Source: Streptomyces sp. CB02959
GTDB lineage: Bacteria > Actinomycetota > Actinomycetes > Streptomycetales > Streptomycetaceae
Assembly (NCBI RefSeq): GCF_002803155.1
Contig: NZ_NNBP01000003.1
Span: 62,001-126,000, forward strand
DNA: 64,000 nucleotides
Direction: 5' to 3'
Shown here: positions 9,657-18,550 of the stretch, in pieces
Numbering within the stretch: position 1 is the first letter of the stretch
How the letters are laid out: the number at the start of each line of letters is the position of its first letter
Made by a program: the position numbers and the translations under genes
Notes under the pieces: model-generated
What the model was told of the DNA's origin: nothing
What the model saw: the letters and a program-made list of their open reading frames with translations, nothing else
Databases searched by the model: none

Positions 9657-10943
9657 CTACGACAGGAACGAGTTGATCTCGATCGTCTCGGTCCGGCCGG
9701 GGCCGACGCCGATCGCGGAGATCGGGGCGCCCGACATCTCCTCCAGTGCCTTGACGTACGCCTGGGCGTTCTTCGGCAGGTCGGAGAAGGTCTTGGCCTG
9801 GGTGATGTCCTCGGACCAGCCCGGCAGCATCTCGTAGACCGGCTTCGCGTGGTGGAAGTCGCTCTGGCTGTAGGGCAGCTCCTCGACGCGCTTGCCGTCG
9901 ATCTCGTAGGCCACGCAGACCGGGATCTGCTCCCAGCCGGTGAGGACGTCGAGCTTGGTGAGGAAGAAGTCCGTCAGGCCGTTGACCCGGGTCGCGTAGC
10001 GCGCGATGACCGCGTCGAACCAGCCGCAGCGGCGGTCCCGGCCGGTGGTCACACCGCGCTCGCCGCCGATCCGGCGCAGCGCCTCGCCGTCCTCGTCGAA
10101 CAGCTCGGTCGGGAACGGACCGGCGCCCACGCGGGTGGTGTACGCCTTGAGGATGCCGATGACCCGGCTGATCTTCGTGGGGCCGACGCCCGCGCCCGTG
10201 CAGGCACCGCCCGCGGTCGGGTTCGAGGACGTCACGAAGGGGTACGTGCCGTGGTCGATGTCGAGCAGGGTGCCCTGCCCGCCCTCGAAGAGCACGACCT
10301 TGTCGTCGTCCAGGGCCTTGTTGAGGATCAGGGTGGTGTCGGCGACGTAGCCCTTGATCTGGTCGGCGTAGCCCAGCAGCTCCTCGACGACCTGCCCGGC
10401 CTCGATGGCGCGGCGGTTGTAGAGCTTGGTGAGCAGCTGGTTCTTGACGTCGAGGGCCGCCTCGACCTTCTGGGTCAGGATCGACTCGTCGTAGAGGTCC
10501 TGGACCCGGATGCCGGTGCGGTTGATCTTGTCGGCGTAGGTCGGGCCGATGCCCCGGCCGGTGGTGCCGATCTTCCGCTTGCCGAGGAACCGTTCCGTCA
10601 CCTTGTCGGTGGTGATGTTGTACGGCGTGATCAGATGCGCGTTACCGCTCAACAGCAGCTTGGACGTGTCGACGCCGCGCTCGTTGAGTCCGCTCAGCTC
10701 GGAGAGCAGGACCGCCGGGTCGACGACGACACCGTTGCCGATGACCGGGGTGCACCCCGGCGAGAGGATTCCGGAAGGGAGGAGGTGCAGTGCGTACTTC
10801 TGGTCACCCACGACAACCGTGTGGCCGGCGTTGTTGCCGCCCTGGTAACGCACCACGTAGTCCACGGACCCACCGAGCAGATCGGTGGCCTTTCCCTTGC
10901 CTTCATCACCCCACTGAGCACCGAGCAGCACAAGTGCGGGCAC
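9657..10943 (-). CDS. purA: Adenylosuccinate synthetase
   Basis: PurA couples IMP and aspartate with GTP hydrolysis to form adenylosuccinate, the first committed step to AMP, in the cytosol. At 428 aa it has the standard length. It carries the GTP-binding [11 protein letters not shown] loop with catalytic Asp (residues 11-21), the NNAGHTV segment with the catalytic His, [29 protein letters not shown], and [14 protein letters not shown] near the C-terminal third. The GTG at 10943 follows GGAAGGGG. The gene is divergent from the lipid-kinase-like gene. There is no operon partner on its strand. Confidence 0.98.
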   Translation of the reverse strand: MPALVLLGAQWGDEGKGKATDLLGGSVDYVVRYQGGNNAGHTVVVGDQKYALHLLPSGILSPGCTPVIGNGVVVDPAVLLSELSGLNERGVDTSKLLLSGNAHLITPYNITTDKVTERFLGKRKIGTTGRGIGPTYADKINRTGIRVQDLYDESILTQKVEAALDVKNQLLTKLYNRRAIEAGQVVEELLGYADQIKGYVADTTLILNKALDDDKVVLFEGGQGTLLDIDHGTYPFVTSSNPTAGGACTGAGVGPTKISRVIGILKAYTTRVGAGPFPTELFDEDGEALRRIGGERGVTTGRDRRCGWFDAVIARYATRVNGLTDFFLTKLDVLTGWEQIPVCVAYEIDGKRVEELPYSQSDFHHAKPVYEMLPGWSEDITQAKTFSDLPKNAQAYVKALEEMSGAPISAIGVGPGRTETIEINSFLS

Positions 10944-11058
10944 AGGCGTACACCCCTTCCGGGCGGGGCATGTCCAACGTGCGTGGACGGCGCGACGCCC
11001 GCGTGTTCACGCGTACGTCGTCGCCGGAGCCGTCGGACCGGTGCCCCGGAATAGACGA

Positions 11059-11086
11059 AGCCCCTGGCGCAATAGCGCAAGGGGCT
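11059..11086. promoter_or_regulatory. GC-rich hairpin in the divergent purA/lipid-kinase-like promoter region
   Basis: A 12-bp inverted repeat (one mismatch, 4-nt loop) ends 34 nt before the GTG of the plus-strand gene. It may be a leader structure or attenuator for that gene, or a barrier between divergent promoters. The function is unknown. Confidence 0.45.
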
Positions 11087-11120
11087 CTTGCACCGAGATG
11101 CTACCTGAGGAAGGACCGAG

Positions 11121-12209
11121 GTGTCGGCGCAGTCTTCTGGGCACTCTCCCGCGGACCCCGTTCGGGGGTGCCCCCTGCTTGTGGTCATCGACCCGATCGC
11201 CCGCAGGACGGACGGCGAGTCCGTGCGGATCGCGAAGGACGTCCTGTGTGCCGGCGCAGGGGCGAAGATCTGCCTCCCGGAGGGGCCGGAGGAGTTCGCC
11301 CAGGCACTGGCCCGGCGCGGCCGGCGCCGCCCGGTGGTGATCGGCGACGACCGGGCGCTGCTGCGGGCGGTGGCCCTGCTCCACAAGGAGCGCGAGCTGG
11401 CCGGGGTGCCGCTGTCGATGGTCCCGGTGGGCCCACCGGAAACGGTCGCGCTGAGCCGGACGCTGGGCGTGCCCACGGACGCGGTGGCCGCCGCGCGGAC
11501 CGTCCTGGACGGCGGGGAGCGGCCGATGGACCTGCTCACCGACGACAGCGACGGCATCGTGCTGGGCGGGCTGCGGATCCCGTGCGGTGACATGGCCGGG
11601 GCGCTGCCGGAGTACGGGGCGTACGGCGGTTCCGGGGAGCGCGGCGGGCGCGCCGTCGGCGGGGCGCGGGGGGCCGCCGATCAGCCGGAGCGGGCCGCGG
11701 CCCCCGGGGACGCGGGGCCCGGCACGGCGGATCCGGCGAGCGGGCACCGGCCCTGGTGGAAGCCGGCGGCGCGCACCGCCCGTACGGCGCTGTCGCTGCT
11801 GGCCACGCCCGCGGCCGGGCGGTGGGGCGCGCCGCGGCCGGGCGCGGCCGAGGTCGGCGGGGGCCGGCGCGGGCGGGTGCCCGCGCAGCGGCTGCGGCTG
11901 CGGGTCGAGGCCGACGGGGCGCTGCTGGCGGATCTGGACCGGCCGGTGCGCGGGGTGTCGGTGGTGCCGTGCGCCGGGGACGACGGCGTCGGCGCCGATG
12001 GCCCGGTGGGGCGGCCCGGCGGGCTGGTCGAGGTGGTCGTGCACTGGGCGGGCGGGGAGCGGCCCGTCCGGGTCCGGGCGCGGGCGGTGACGGTGTCCGG
12101 GGCGGACTTCCACTACCGGGCGGACGTGCTCGTCGGCGGGCCGGTGCGGACCCGGACCTGGACGGTGCAGCCGGGGGCCTGGCGGCTGCAGCTGCCCCGG
12201 CAGGGGTGA
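11121..12209 (+). CDS. Diacylglycerol-kinase-like protein, catalytic motif degenerate
   Basis: A 362-aa protein starting at GTG after GAGGAAGGACCGAG. The layout follows the DAG/sphingosine kinase fold. There is an N-terminal strand LLVVIDPIARR, then RPVVIGDDRALLRAVALL in the place of the nucleotide motif GGDGT, then LSMVPVGPPETVALSRTLGVP in the place of the P-GTxNDFAR-LG segment, then a DLL turn, and finally a beta-rich second domain (about 230-362). The key Gly-Gly-Asp-Gly-Thr is replaced by IGDDR and GTxND by GPPET, so lipid phosphorylation is doubtful. A disordered Gly/Ala/Arg-rich insert separates the lobes (about 170-230). It is usually annotated as diacylglycerol kinase; that name is a family name, not a shown activity. 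Confidence 0.7.
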   Translation: MSAQSSGHSPADPVRGCPLLVVIDPIARRTDGESVRIAKDVLCAGAGAKICLPEGPEEFAQALARRGRRRPVVIGDDRALLRAVALLHKERELAGVPLSMVPVGPPETVALSRTLGVPTDAVAAARTVLDGGERPMDLLTDDSDGIVLGGLRIPCGDMAGALPEYGAYGGSGERGGRAVGGARGAADQPERAAAPGDAGPGTADPASGHRPWWKPAARTARTALSLLATPAAGRWGAPRPGAAEVGGGRRGRVPAQRLRLRVEADGALLADLDRPVRGVSVVPCAGDDGVGADGPVGRPGGLVEVVVHWAGGERPVRVRARAVTVSGADFHYRADVLVGGPVRTRTWTVQPGAWRLQLPRQG

Positions 12210-12252
12210 GCCGGGGCCTTCGGGCCCCGGCCGGGTCGGCGGGGTCCGTGGG

Positions 12253-12813
12253 TCAGCGGCGCGGGGCCGGGTCGGTCTCCCGGGCCGCCGGGCCGGACTC
12301 GTCGTCCGTGCGGAGCTTTTCGAGGTGGTCGCGCCAGCGGTCCATCATGGCCACGAGCTCCTGCTGCATGAACTCCGTGAAGGCCAGCGTCTCGCCGAGT
12401 CGGCGGCCGGCGGCGCTGTCCCGGCCGAGGCTCTCCACGCCCTCGCGCAGCACGTCCTCCCAGCGGGTCAGGACGCTGTCCCGGCGGGTCAGGGCCTCGT
12501 ACCACTGATCGCTGTGGACGCGGTAGCGGTCGCGGCGGGAGCCGGGCTCGCGCTCCCGGCTGACCATGCCGACCTGCGAGAGGTAGCGGATCGCGCCGGA
12601 GACGGCCGCCGGGCTGACCTGGAGCCGCTCGCCCAGCTCGGCGGAGGTCAGGACGCCGGAGTCGGACGCCAGCAGGCAGGAGAAGATCCGGGCCGGCATC
12701 CGCTGCATCCCCGCGTCGACCATCTGCGCCGCGAACCGCTCGACGAACGTCAGGACCGCCTCGTCGTCGCGGGCCGCCCCACGGCCCGTGTCCTGCTGTC
12801 GCTGCTCGCTCAT
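12253..12813 (-). CDS. GbsR/MarR-family transcriptional regulator
   Basis: A 186-aa winged-helix regulator. The N-terminal helices (VERFAAQMVDAGMQRMPARIF) are typical of GbsR-type proteins. The HTH is ELGERLQVSPAAVSGAIRYLSQVGMVSR and the wing contains EPGSRRDRYRV. The C-terminal half is a dimerising helix pair. It is divergent, across 92 bp, from an ABC exporter operon, and proteins of this type commonly repress such neighbours. The AT-rich gap with an inverted repeat is a plausible operator. The inducer is unknown. Confidence 0.9.
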   Translation of the reverse strand: MSEQRQQDTGRGAARDDEAVLTFVERFAAQMVDAGMQRMPARIFSCLLASDSGVLTSAELGERLQVSPAAVSGAIRYLSQVGMVSREREPGSRRDRYRVHSDQWYEALTRRDSVLTRWEDVLREGVESLGRDSAAGRRLGETLAFTEFMQQELVAMMDRWRDHLEKLRTDDESGPAARETDPAPRR

Positions 12814-12848
12814 CCCCGCATCATCTCCCCTGTTCAGAGCCGTCCCTC

Positions 12849-12893
12849 AACTTTATACGGTTTCTTAACTTCACAAATTTATGAAACCAGCGT
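12849..12893. promoter_or_regulatory. Candidate operator/promoter for GbsR-type regulator and ABC exporter
   Basis: The 92-bp divergent gap is strikingly AT-rich compared with its surroundings. It contains an imperfect dyad, GGTTTC ... GAAACC, around TTAACTTCACAAATTTAT. This is the usual arrangement for a MarR-type operator overlapping promoters; assignment is by position only. Confidence 0.5.
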
Positions 12894-12905
12894 ACCTTCG
12901 GAACC

Positions 12906-13883
12906 ATGACGAAGGCGTTCTCCCCCGTCCCCGCAATCCGGGTGGCCGGCCTCCACAAGTCCTTCGGCCGGACCCACGCGCTCACCGGCCTCGACCTCCG
13001 CGTCGAGGCCGGTGAGGTGCACGGCTTCCTCGGGCCCAACGGCGCCGGGAAGTCCACCACCATCCGGGTCCTGCTCGGCCTGCTGCGCGCCGACCGCGGC
13101 ACCACGCAGGTCCTCGGCAAGGACCCCTGGCAGGCCGCCGTCGAGATCCACCGCCGCGTCGCCTACGTCCCCGGCGACGTCACCCTGTGGCGCAACCTCT
13201 CCGGCGGCGAGGTCATCGACCTCTACGGACGGCTCCGCGGCGGACTGGACCCCGCCCGGCGGGACGAACTGCTGGAGCGCTTCGAGCTCGACCCCACGAA
13301 GAAGGGGCGCACCTACTCCAAGGGCAACCGCCAGAAGGTCGCGCTGGTCGCCGCCTTCGCCTCCGACGTCGATCTGCTGATCCTCGACGAGCCGACCTCC
13401 GGACTGGACCCGCTGATGGAGGAGGTCTTCCAGAGCTGCGTCGCCGAGGAGCGCGACCGGGGCCGCACGGTCCTGCTCTCCAGCCACGTGCTGTCCGAGG
13501 TCGAGGCGCTCTGCGACCGCGTCAGCATCATCCGCAAGGGCCGCACCGTCGAATCCGGCTCCCTGGGGGAGCTGCGCCACCTGACCCGGACGGCCGTGGT
13601 CGCCGAGCTGGCCGGCCCGCCCGCCGGACTCGACGGGCTGCCCGGCGTCCACGGCCTCACCGTCCAGCCGCTCCAGGGCGGCCCGGCCTGCCGCGTCCGG
13701 CTCCAGGCCGACACCGACCGGCTCGGCGCGGTGCTCGGCCCGCTCGGCGCGGCCGGCCTGCGCAGCCTCACCAGCACCCCGCCCACCCTGGAGGAGCTCT
13801 TCCTCCGCCACTACCAGGACGACCTCCGCCCCGACGCCCGCCGCCGGGACGGCGTCCGGACCGAAGGGGCGGTCTCCCGATGA
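12906..13883 (+). CDS. ABC exporter ATP-binding protein (tetronasin-resistance type)
   Basis: A 325-aa nucleotide-binding subunit. Walker A is GPNGAGKS (43-50), the Q-loop region follows RRVAYVPGD, the signature is the variant YSKGNRQK (137-144), Walker B is [12 protein letters not shown] (157-168) and the H-loop is SSH. The C-terminal 90 residues are the extension common in drug-export ATPases. It is translationally coupled to the permease by an ATGA overlap. Substrate specificity cannot be read; the pair resembles tetronasin/daunorubicin-type antibiotic efflux systems. It is probably controlled by the divergent GbsR-type regulator. Confidence 0.93.
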   Translation: MTKAFSPVPAIRVAGLHKSFGRTHALTGLDLRVEAGEVHGFLGPNGAGKSTTIRVLLGLLRADRGTTQVLGKDPWQAAVEIHRRVAYVPGDVTLWRNLSGGEVIDLYGRLRGGLDPARRDELLERFELDPTKKGRTYSKGNRQKVALVAAFASDVDLLILDEPTSGLDPLMEEVFQSCVAEERDRGRTVLLSSHVLSEVEALCDRVSIIRKGRTVESGSLGELRHLTRTAVVAELAGPPAGLDGLPGVHGLTVQPLQGGPACRVRLQADTDRLGAVLGPLGAAGLRSLTSTPPTLEELFLRHYQDDLRPDARRRDGVRTEGAVSR

Positions 13884-15538
13884 GCACCCTGGCCGCACCG
13901 GCCGCCGCCCGCCCCGCCGGTCCGCGCCACCTGGCCGGCACCGGCACCCTGCTGCGCCTGGCGCTGCGCCGCGACCGGCTGATGATCCCGGTCTGGGTAC
14001 TGGCCCTCGGGCTGTCCGTGGCCGCCACGGGTTCGTCCTTCGCCTCGCTCTACGGCACCGCCGCCGAACGCGCCCGGCTGGCCGCGTCGATGAACGCCAA
14101 CGGCTCGCTGCGCGCCCTGTACGGACCGGTCTTCGACGACTCCCTGGGCGGGCTGGTCGCCTGGCGGATGGCCGGGTTCGGGGCGGTGCTGGCGGCCGTG
14201 ATGAGCCTGCTGATCGTCGTCCGGCACACTCGCGAGGAGGAGGAGACCGGCCGTCAGGAGCTGCTCTCCGCCGCCATGGTGGGCCGGCGGGCGCCGCTGA
14301 CCGCGGCCCTGCTGGCCGCCCTGATCGCCGATGCGGGGGTCGCCGTGCTGACCGCCGCCGGGCTCGCCGCCGCCGGCCGGCCGGTGGGCGGATCGCTCGC
14401 GCTGGGCCTCGCGATCGGCGGCACCGGCCTGCTCTTCGCCGCCCTGGCCGCGATCGCCGCCCAATTCACCGAGAGCGCCCGGCTGGCCAAGGGGCTGACC
14501 GGCGCGGCCCTGGGCGCCGCCTTCGCACTGCGCGCCGCCGGCGACGCGTCCGACGGGAGCGGCGCGCCCGGGAGCGGCGCCGGTTCCGCGCTCACCTGGC
14601 TCTCCCCCGTCGGCTGGGCGCAGAACCTCCGCGCCTTCGCCGGCGAGCGCTGGTGGGTGGTCCTGCTGTTCGCCGCCGCGACCGCACTGGCGACCGCGGC
14701 GGCGTACGCCCTGACCGCCCGCCGCGACCTGGGGATGAGTTTCCTGCCGGCCCGCCCCGGCCCGGCCCGCGCACCCCGCTCGCTCGGCGGCCCCGCCGGC
14801 CTGGCCTGGCGGCTCCAGCGGACCACCCTGGCGGGCTGGACGGCCGGGTTCGCGCTCGCCGGGGCGGTGTTCGGCGGGATCGCCAAGGGCGCCGCGAGCA
14901 TGGTCGGCGGCAATCGGCAGACCCGGGAGATCTTCGAGCGGCTCGGCGGGCAGCAGTCCCTGACCGACGCCTTCCTGGCCTCGATGACCGGCATGCTCGG
15001 CATGGTCGCCGCGCTCTACGCCGTGGGGGCGGTGCTCAGGATGCGCACCGAGGAGACCGGCGGCCGCGCGGAACCGGTCCTGGCGGGCGCGGTGGGCCGG
15101 CTCCGCTGGGCGGGCGGCCACCTGGTCGTCGCGCTGGTGGGCACGGCCGTGGTGCTGGCCGCCGGCGGTCTGACGCTGGGGATCACCTACGGCGCCTCGG
15201 TCGGCGATGTGGCCGGCGGCACCGGCCGGGTGCTGACCGCCGCGCTCGCCCAGGTCCCGGCGGTGTGGACGCTCGCCGCGGTGGCGATGGCCGTCCTCGG
15301 CCTGCTGCCCGGGGCGAGCGGTGCGGTCTGGGCGCTGACCGGCGGCTGCCTCGCCCTCGGCTGGCTCGGCCCGGTGCTGCGGCTCCCCCGGTGGGCGATG
15401 GACCTCTCGCCGTACGGGCACCTGCCCAAGCTGCCCGGCGGGGCGGCGACGGCCGCGCCGTTCCTCTGGCTGACGGCCCTGACGGTGGTGCTGATATCCG
15501 CCGGTCTCGCCGGACTCCGGCGGCGCGACATCGGCTGA
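13880..15538 (+). CDS. ABC exporter permease (TnrB-like, about 12 TM)
   Basis: A 552-aa integral membrane protein whose ATG overlaps the ATPase stop (ATGA). Two homologous halves each begin with a TM helix after a basic segment ([36 protein letters not shown]) and carry about six TM helices. The cytoplasmic [21 protein letters not shown] and [20 protein letters not shown] motifs are characteristic of the tetronasin-resistance permease family. With the upstream ATPase it should form a drug or lipid exporter. A perfect 13-bp hairpin follows. Confidence 0.9.
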   Translation: MSTLAAPAAARPAGPRHLAGTGTLLRLALRRDRLMIPVWVLALGLSVAATGSSFASLYGTAAERARLAASMNANGSLRALYGPVFDDSLGGLVAWRMAGFGAVLAAVMSLLIVVRHTREEEETGRQELLSAAMVGRRAPLTAALLAALIADAGVAVLTAAGLAAAGRPVGGSLALGLAIGGTGLLFAALAAIAAQFTESARLAKGLTGAALGAAFALRAAGDASDGSGAPGSGAGSALTWLSPVGWAQNLRAFAGERWWVVLLFAAATALATAAAYALTARRDLGMSFLPARPGPARAPRSLGGPAGLAWRLQRTTLAGWTAGFALAGAVFGGIAKGAASMVGGNRQTREIFERLGGQQSLTDAFLASMTGMLGMVAALYAVGAVLRMRTEETGGRAEPVLAGAVGRLRWAGGHLVVALVGTAVVLAAGGLTLGITYGASVGDVAGGTGRVLTAALAQVPAVWTLAAVAMAVLGLLPGASGAVWALTGGCLALGWLGPVLRLPRWAMDLSPYGHLPKLPGGAATAAPFLWLTALTVVLISAGLAGLRRRDIG

Positions 15539-15549
15539 TCCTTCGGTCG

Positions 15550-15585
15550 TGCGCCGCCGGAGCCGCAGCGGACTCCGGCGGCGCA
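15550..15585. terminator. Hairpin ending the ABC operon and the facing two-component operon
   Basis: A perfect 13-bp stem with a 10-nt loop lies between the convergent permease and response-regulator genes. Confidence 0.75.
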
Positions 15586-15648
15586 CTCCGCTCGGCGCGC
15601 GACGTTGTCCACAGGGTGTGGACAACCGGGGGCTGATGGCGCCGCGGG

Positions 15649-16305
15649 TCAGCCGCCCGGCGTCACCAGCCGCGCCTCGTAGGCGAAGACCGCCGCCTGG
15701 GTGCGGTCGCGCAGCCCCAGCTTCACCAGGATCCGGCTGACGTGGGTCTTCACCGTCGACTCGGCGACGACGAGATGGGCGGCGATCTCACCGTTGGACA
15801 GCCCCTGGGCCACCAGCACCAGGACCTCGGTCTCCCGTTCCGTCAGGTCGCCGATCCGCTCCTGGGCCGGGGCGCGCGGCGAGCCCAGCCGGGAGAACTC
15901 GTTGATCAGGCGCTTGGTGACGGTGGGGGCGAGCAGCGCCTCACCGGCGGCGACGATCCGCACGCCCTCGGCGAGCTGGCCGGCCGAGGCGTCCTTGAGC
16001 AGGAAGCCGCTGGCCCCGGCCCGCAGCGCCTGGTAGACGTACTCGTCCAGGTCGAAGGTGGTCAGCACCAGCACCTTGGCGTCCGCGTCGGCGGCGACGA
16101 TCTCGCGGGTCGCCTCCAGGCCGTTCATCTCCGGCATCCGGATGTCCATCAGGACCACGTCCGGCTTGAGGAGCGCGACCTTCTGCACCGCTTGCCGGCC
16201 GTCGACGGCCTCCCCGACCACCTCGATGTCCGGCATGGCGTTGAGCAGCACGGAGAAGCCCTCGCGGACCATCACCTGATCGTCGACGATCAACACCCGG
16301 ATCAT
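15649..16305 (-). CDS. NarL/FixJ-family response regulator
   Basis: A 218-aa two-domain regulator. The receiver domain carries the acidic pair DD (8-9), phospho-acceptor D54 in VVLMDIRMPEMNG, and the switch Thr and conserved Lys in VLTTFD and LLKDAS. The LuxR-type HTH follows (LTEREVEVLVLVAQGLSNGEIA, then ESTVKTHVSRILVKLGLRDR). Its start overlaps the kinase stop by four bases, so the kinase and regulator are one operon. Targets are unknown; the ABC operon it faces is a candidate only by position. Confidence 0.95.
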   Translation of the reverse strand: MIRVLIVDDQVMVREGFSVLLNAMPDIEVVGEAVDGRQAVQKVALLKPDVVLMDIRMPEMNGLEATREIVAADADAKVLVLTTFDLDEYVYQALRAGASGFLLKDASAGQLAEGVRIVAAGEALLAPTVTKRLINEFSRLGSPRAPAQERIGDLTERETEVLVLVAQGLSNGEIAAHLVVAESTVKTHVSRILVKLGLRDRTQAAVFAYEARLVTPGG

Positions 16306-17678
16306 GCTGCGCTCCTCCCTTGTGCGGTGTCCCCCGCCGTGTTCGCCACCGGGAGGAAGGCCGCGACCTCGAAGCCGCCGTCCGCGGTGCGGTCGGCCGT
16401 CATCTCACCACCGAGCATCTGCACCCGCTCCCGCATGCCGAGCAGCCCGTGGCCGGCGCCCGGCGACGGCTTGGCGAGCCGGCTCGGGGGACCGTTGACG
16501 ATCCGCAGCCCGATCCCGCCCAGGACGTAGGAGATCTCCACCTGCGCGTCCGCCCCCGGCGAGTGCCGCAGCGCGTTGCTCAGCGCCTCCTGCACGATCC
16601 GGTACGCGGACAGTTCCACGCCCTGCGGCAGCGGCCGGACGGATCCGGTGATCACCGACTCGACGGTCAGCCCGGCGCCCCGGACGCTCTCCATGAGCGC
16701 GTCGAGGCTGGCCAGGGTCGGCTGCGGGGCCTCCGGATCACGTTCGGCGAACGCCTCGGGGTCCTCGGAGCGGACCACGCCGAGGATGCGGCGGAGTTCG
16801 GTGAGTGCGGCGACGGCGTTCTCCCGGATGGTGGCGAAGGACTTGGCGAGCTCGGGCGGCGTATCGGCGACCCGGTAGGGCGCCGCCTCGGCCTGGATGG
16901 CGATCACCGACATATGGTGCGCCACCACGTCGTGCAGTTCCCGGGCGATCAGCGCGCGCTCCTCCAGCAGGGTGCGGCGGGACCGCTCCTCGGCGGTGAC
17001 GCTGCGGGTCACCACGACCTGCCGGCGCTCCTCCCGCCAGGCCCGGACCGCGGCGGCGGAGACCAGTACGACCCCGGAGAAGAACGCCACCGGCGGCATG
17101 TCGCTCAGCCCGCCGACGCCGGCGAGCACCGCCACCACCGTCCCCAGCCCGAAGGTGACCACCCACATCTCCACCGCCAGCCGCGGCCGGGTGCGCAGCA
17201 CCACCAGCGCCATCACGATGAGGTGGACGACGAAGGCGCTGCCCCAGACAGAGGCATAGGGCGAGAGGAACCGGACGCCGACCGTTTCCACGGCGAACGC
17301 CAGTACCGACAGCCAGAAGGCGCCCACCGGCCGGAAGAGGACGAGCACCGGCGGCACCGCCATCAGCAGCGCGAGCATGACGTCGAGCATCTGGCGCGCC
17401 GAGCTGCCGCCGTTCCCAGGGCCGGCGGACCCCAGGAAGACGCAGGCCGAGAGGAAGGCGACGGCGGAGTGGGGGAGCCAGCGGGCCAACCGCCCGGCCC
17501 GGGCGGGCAGCCACGGCAGCCACCGGGAGAGCTTGGCGTCGTCCACCGGCGGCAGCGGGCGGAAGGCGAAGGCACCGACGAACAGGTCCTGGCGCAAGGT
17601 GTGCAGCACGCCGTGGACTATCCGCGCCTCCGAGCGCAGGTGGCCCTGCGTCTGGGTCGTCTCGTTCACGCACACCAC
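16302..17678 (-). CDS. NarL-type membrane sensor histidine kinase
   Basis: A 458-aa kinase. The N-terminal 70 residues are cytoplasmic; about five to six TM helices follow between residues 70 and 215, with almost no extracellular loop, so it probably senses within the membrane. The HisKA_3 dimerisation helix holds H249 in ARELHDVVAHHMSVIAIQ. The HATPase domain shows the N box VQEALSNALRHSPG and G box GHGLLGMRERVQMLGG. Start choice is uncertain: GTG codons at 17678, 17675 and 17669 are all possible and none has a strong Shine-Dalgarno. Confidence 0.93.
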   Translation of the reverse strand: MVCVNETTQTQGHLRSEARIVHGVLHTLRQDLFVGAFAFRPLPPVDDAKLSRWLPWLPARAGRLARWLPHSAVAFLSACVFLGSAGPGNGGSSARQMLDVMLALLMAVPPVLVLFRPVGAFWLSVLAFAVETVGVRFLSPYASVWGSAFVVHLIVMALVVLRTRPRLAVEMWVVTFGLGTVVAVLAGVGGLSDMPPVAFFSGVVLVSAAAVRAWREERRQVVVTRSVTAEERSRRTLLEERALIARELHDVVAHHMSVIAIQAEAAPYRVADTPPELAKSFATIRENAVAALTELRRILGVVRSEDPEAFAERDPEAPQPTLASLDALMESVRGAGLTVESVITGSVRPLPQGVELSAYRIVQEALSNALRHSPGADAQVEISYVLGGIGLRIVNGPPSRLAKPSPGAGHGLLGMRERVQMLGGEMTADRTADGGFEVAAFLPVANTAGDTAQGRSAA

Positions 17679-17737
17679 GGTAAACAGCGACGGCCCCTCC
17701 GGGCGTCCTCACCGAAGGGGATCTGCGGGCGTCCGTC

Positions 17738-18550
17738 TCAAGTACTACGCGGCGCGGCGGGGTGCGTACCGGGCGGTTCCCCGGGCGCCGGTCCGCCGTC
17801 CCTCAGCAGCCCCAGCAGGGTGCGGAAGGCCCCGGTGCCGGGTGTCAGTGCCGCGTAATGGCCGGTGCCGGGCAGTTCGTGCAGCGCGGTGGCGGGGTGG
17901 GCGGCGGCGTAGCGGCGGGAGAGGTCCGGCGGGACGTCGGGGTCGTCGGTGCCGTGCAGGAGCGTGACGGGGACGCCGGCGGACGGCCGGCGGACCGGGT
18001 CGGCGGCGGCCAGCCGGCCGGCGAAGCCGGGCCCGGTGCCGAGCAGCTCCGCGACCGCGCCGTCGCTGAGGCCCAGCGCGTGGGCGCGCGCCAGGTCGGC
18101 GACGGGGGCCACCGCGACGACCCGGGTCACCGGCGTGCCGGGGCGGGTGGCGGCGAGCAGCGCGAGGTGGCCGCCCGCGGAGTGCCCGACGAGCACCACC
18201 TCGCGGGGCGGGTCCGCGGGACCCGCCCCGGCCGCGGCCGCCGCTTCGACGGCCGCCGGAACGTCCTCGAACGTCTGGGGCGCGCCGCCGCCCGCGCCGA
18301 CCCGGCGGTACTCGACGAGCGCGACCGGCAGGCCGTGCCGGGCCAGCTCCGCCGCGCACGGCGAGAGGTGGCGCCGGTCGTACGCGGCCCGCCAGAACCC
18401 GCCGTGCAGCAGGACGACGAGGGGCCCGGTCCCCGGCCACCGCCCGTACAGGTCCACGACCTGGTCGGGGTGCGGGCCGTAGGGGACCGTGCGGTCCGGC
18501 GCCACCGGGGCGAGCCCCAGCAGCGCCGCCTCCTCGTCCGCCGCACTCAC
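17738..18550 (-). CDS. Alpha/beta hydrolase, probable kynurenine formamidase
   Basis: A 270-aa hydrolase whose GTG overlaps the kynureninase stop (GTGA). It has the oxyanion motif HGGFW (49-53), closely matching the HGGYW of eukaryotic-type N-formylkynurenine formamidase. The nucleophile elbow is GHSAGG (Ser124), an Asp lies in GTDDPDVPP, and the terminal His is in GTGHYAAL. Placed third after tryptophan dioxygenase and kynureninase, it most likely removes formate from N-formylkynurenine. The specific substrate is inferred from context and the HGGFW motif; the fold itself is certain. It is not the metal-dependent bacterial KynB type. Confidence 0.82.
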   Translation of the reverse strand: MSAADEEAALLGLAPVAPDRTVPYGPHPDQVVDLYGRWPGTGPLVVLLHGGFWRAAYDRRHLSPCAAELARHGLPVALVEYRRVGAGGGAPQTFEDVPAAVEAAAAAGAGPADPPREVVLVGHSAGGHLALLAATRPGTPVTRVVAVAPVADLARAHALGLSDGAVAELLGTGPGFAGRLAAADPVRRPSAGVPVTLLHGTDDPDVPPDLSRRYAAAHPATALHELPGTGHYAALTPGTGAFRTLLGLLRDGGPAPGEPPGTHPAAPRST

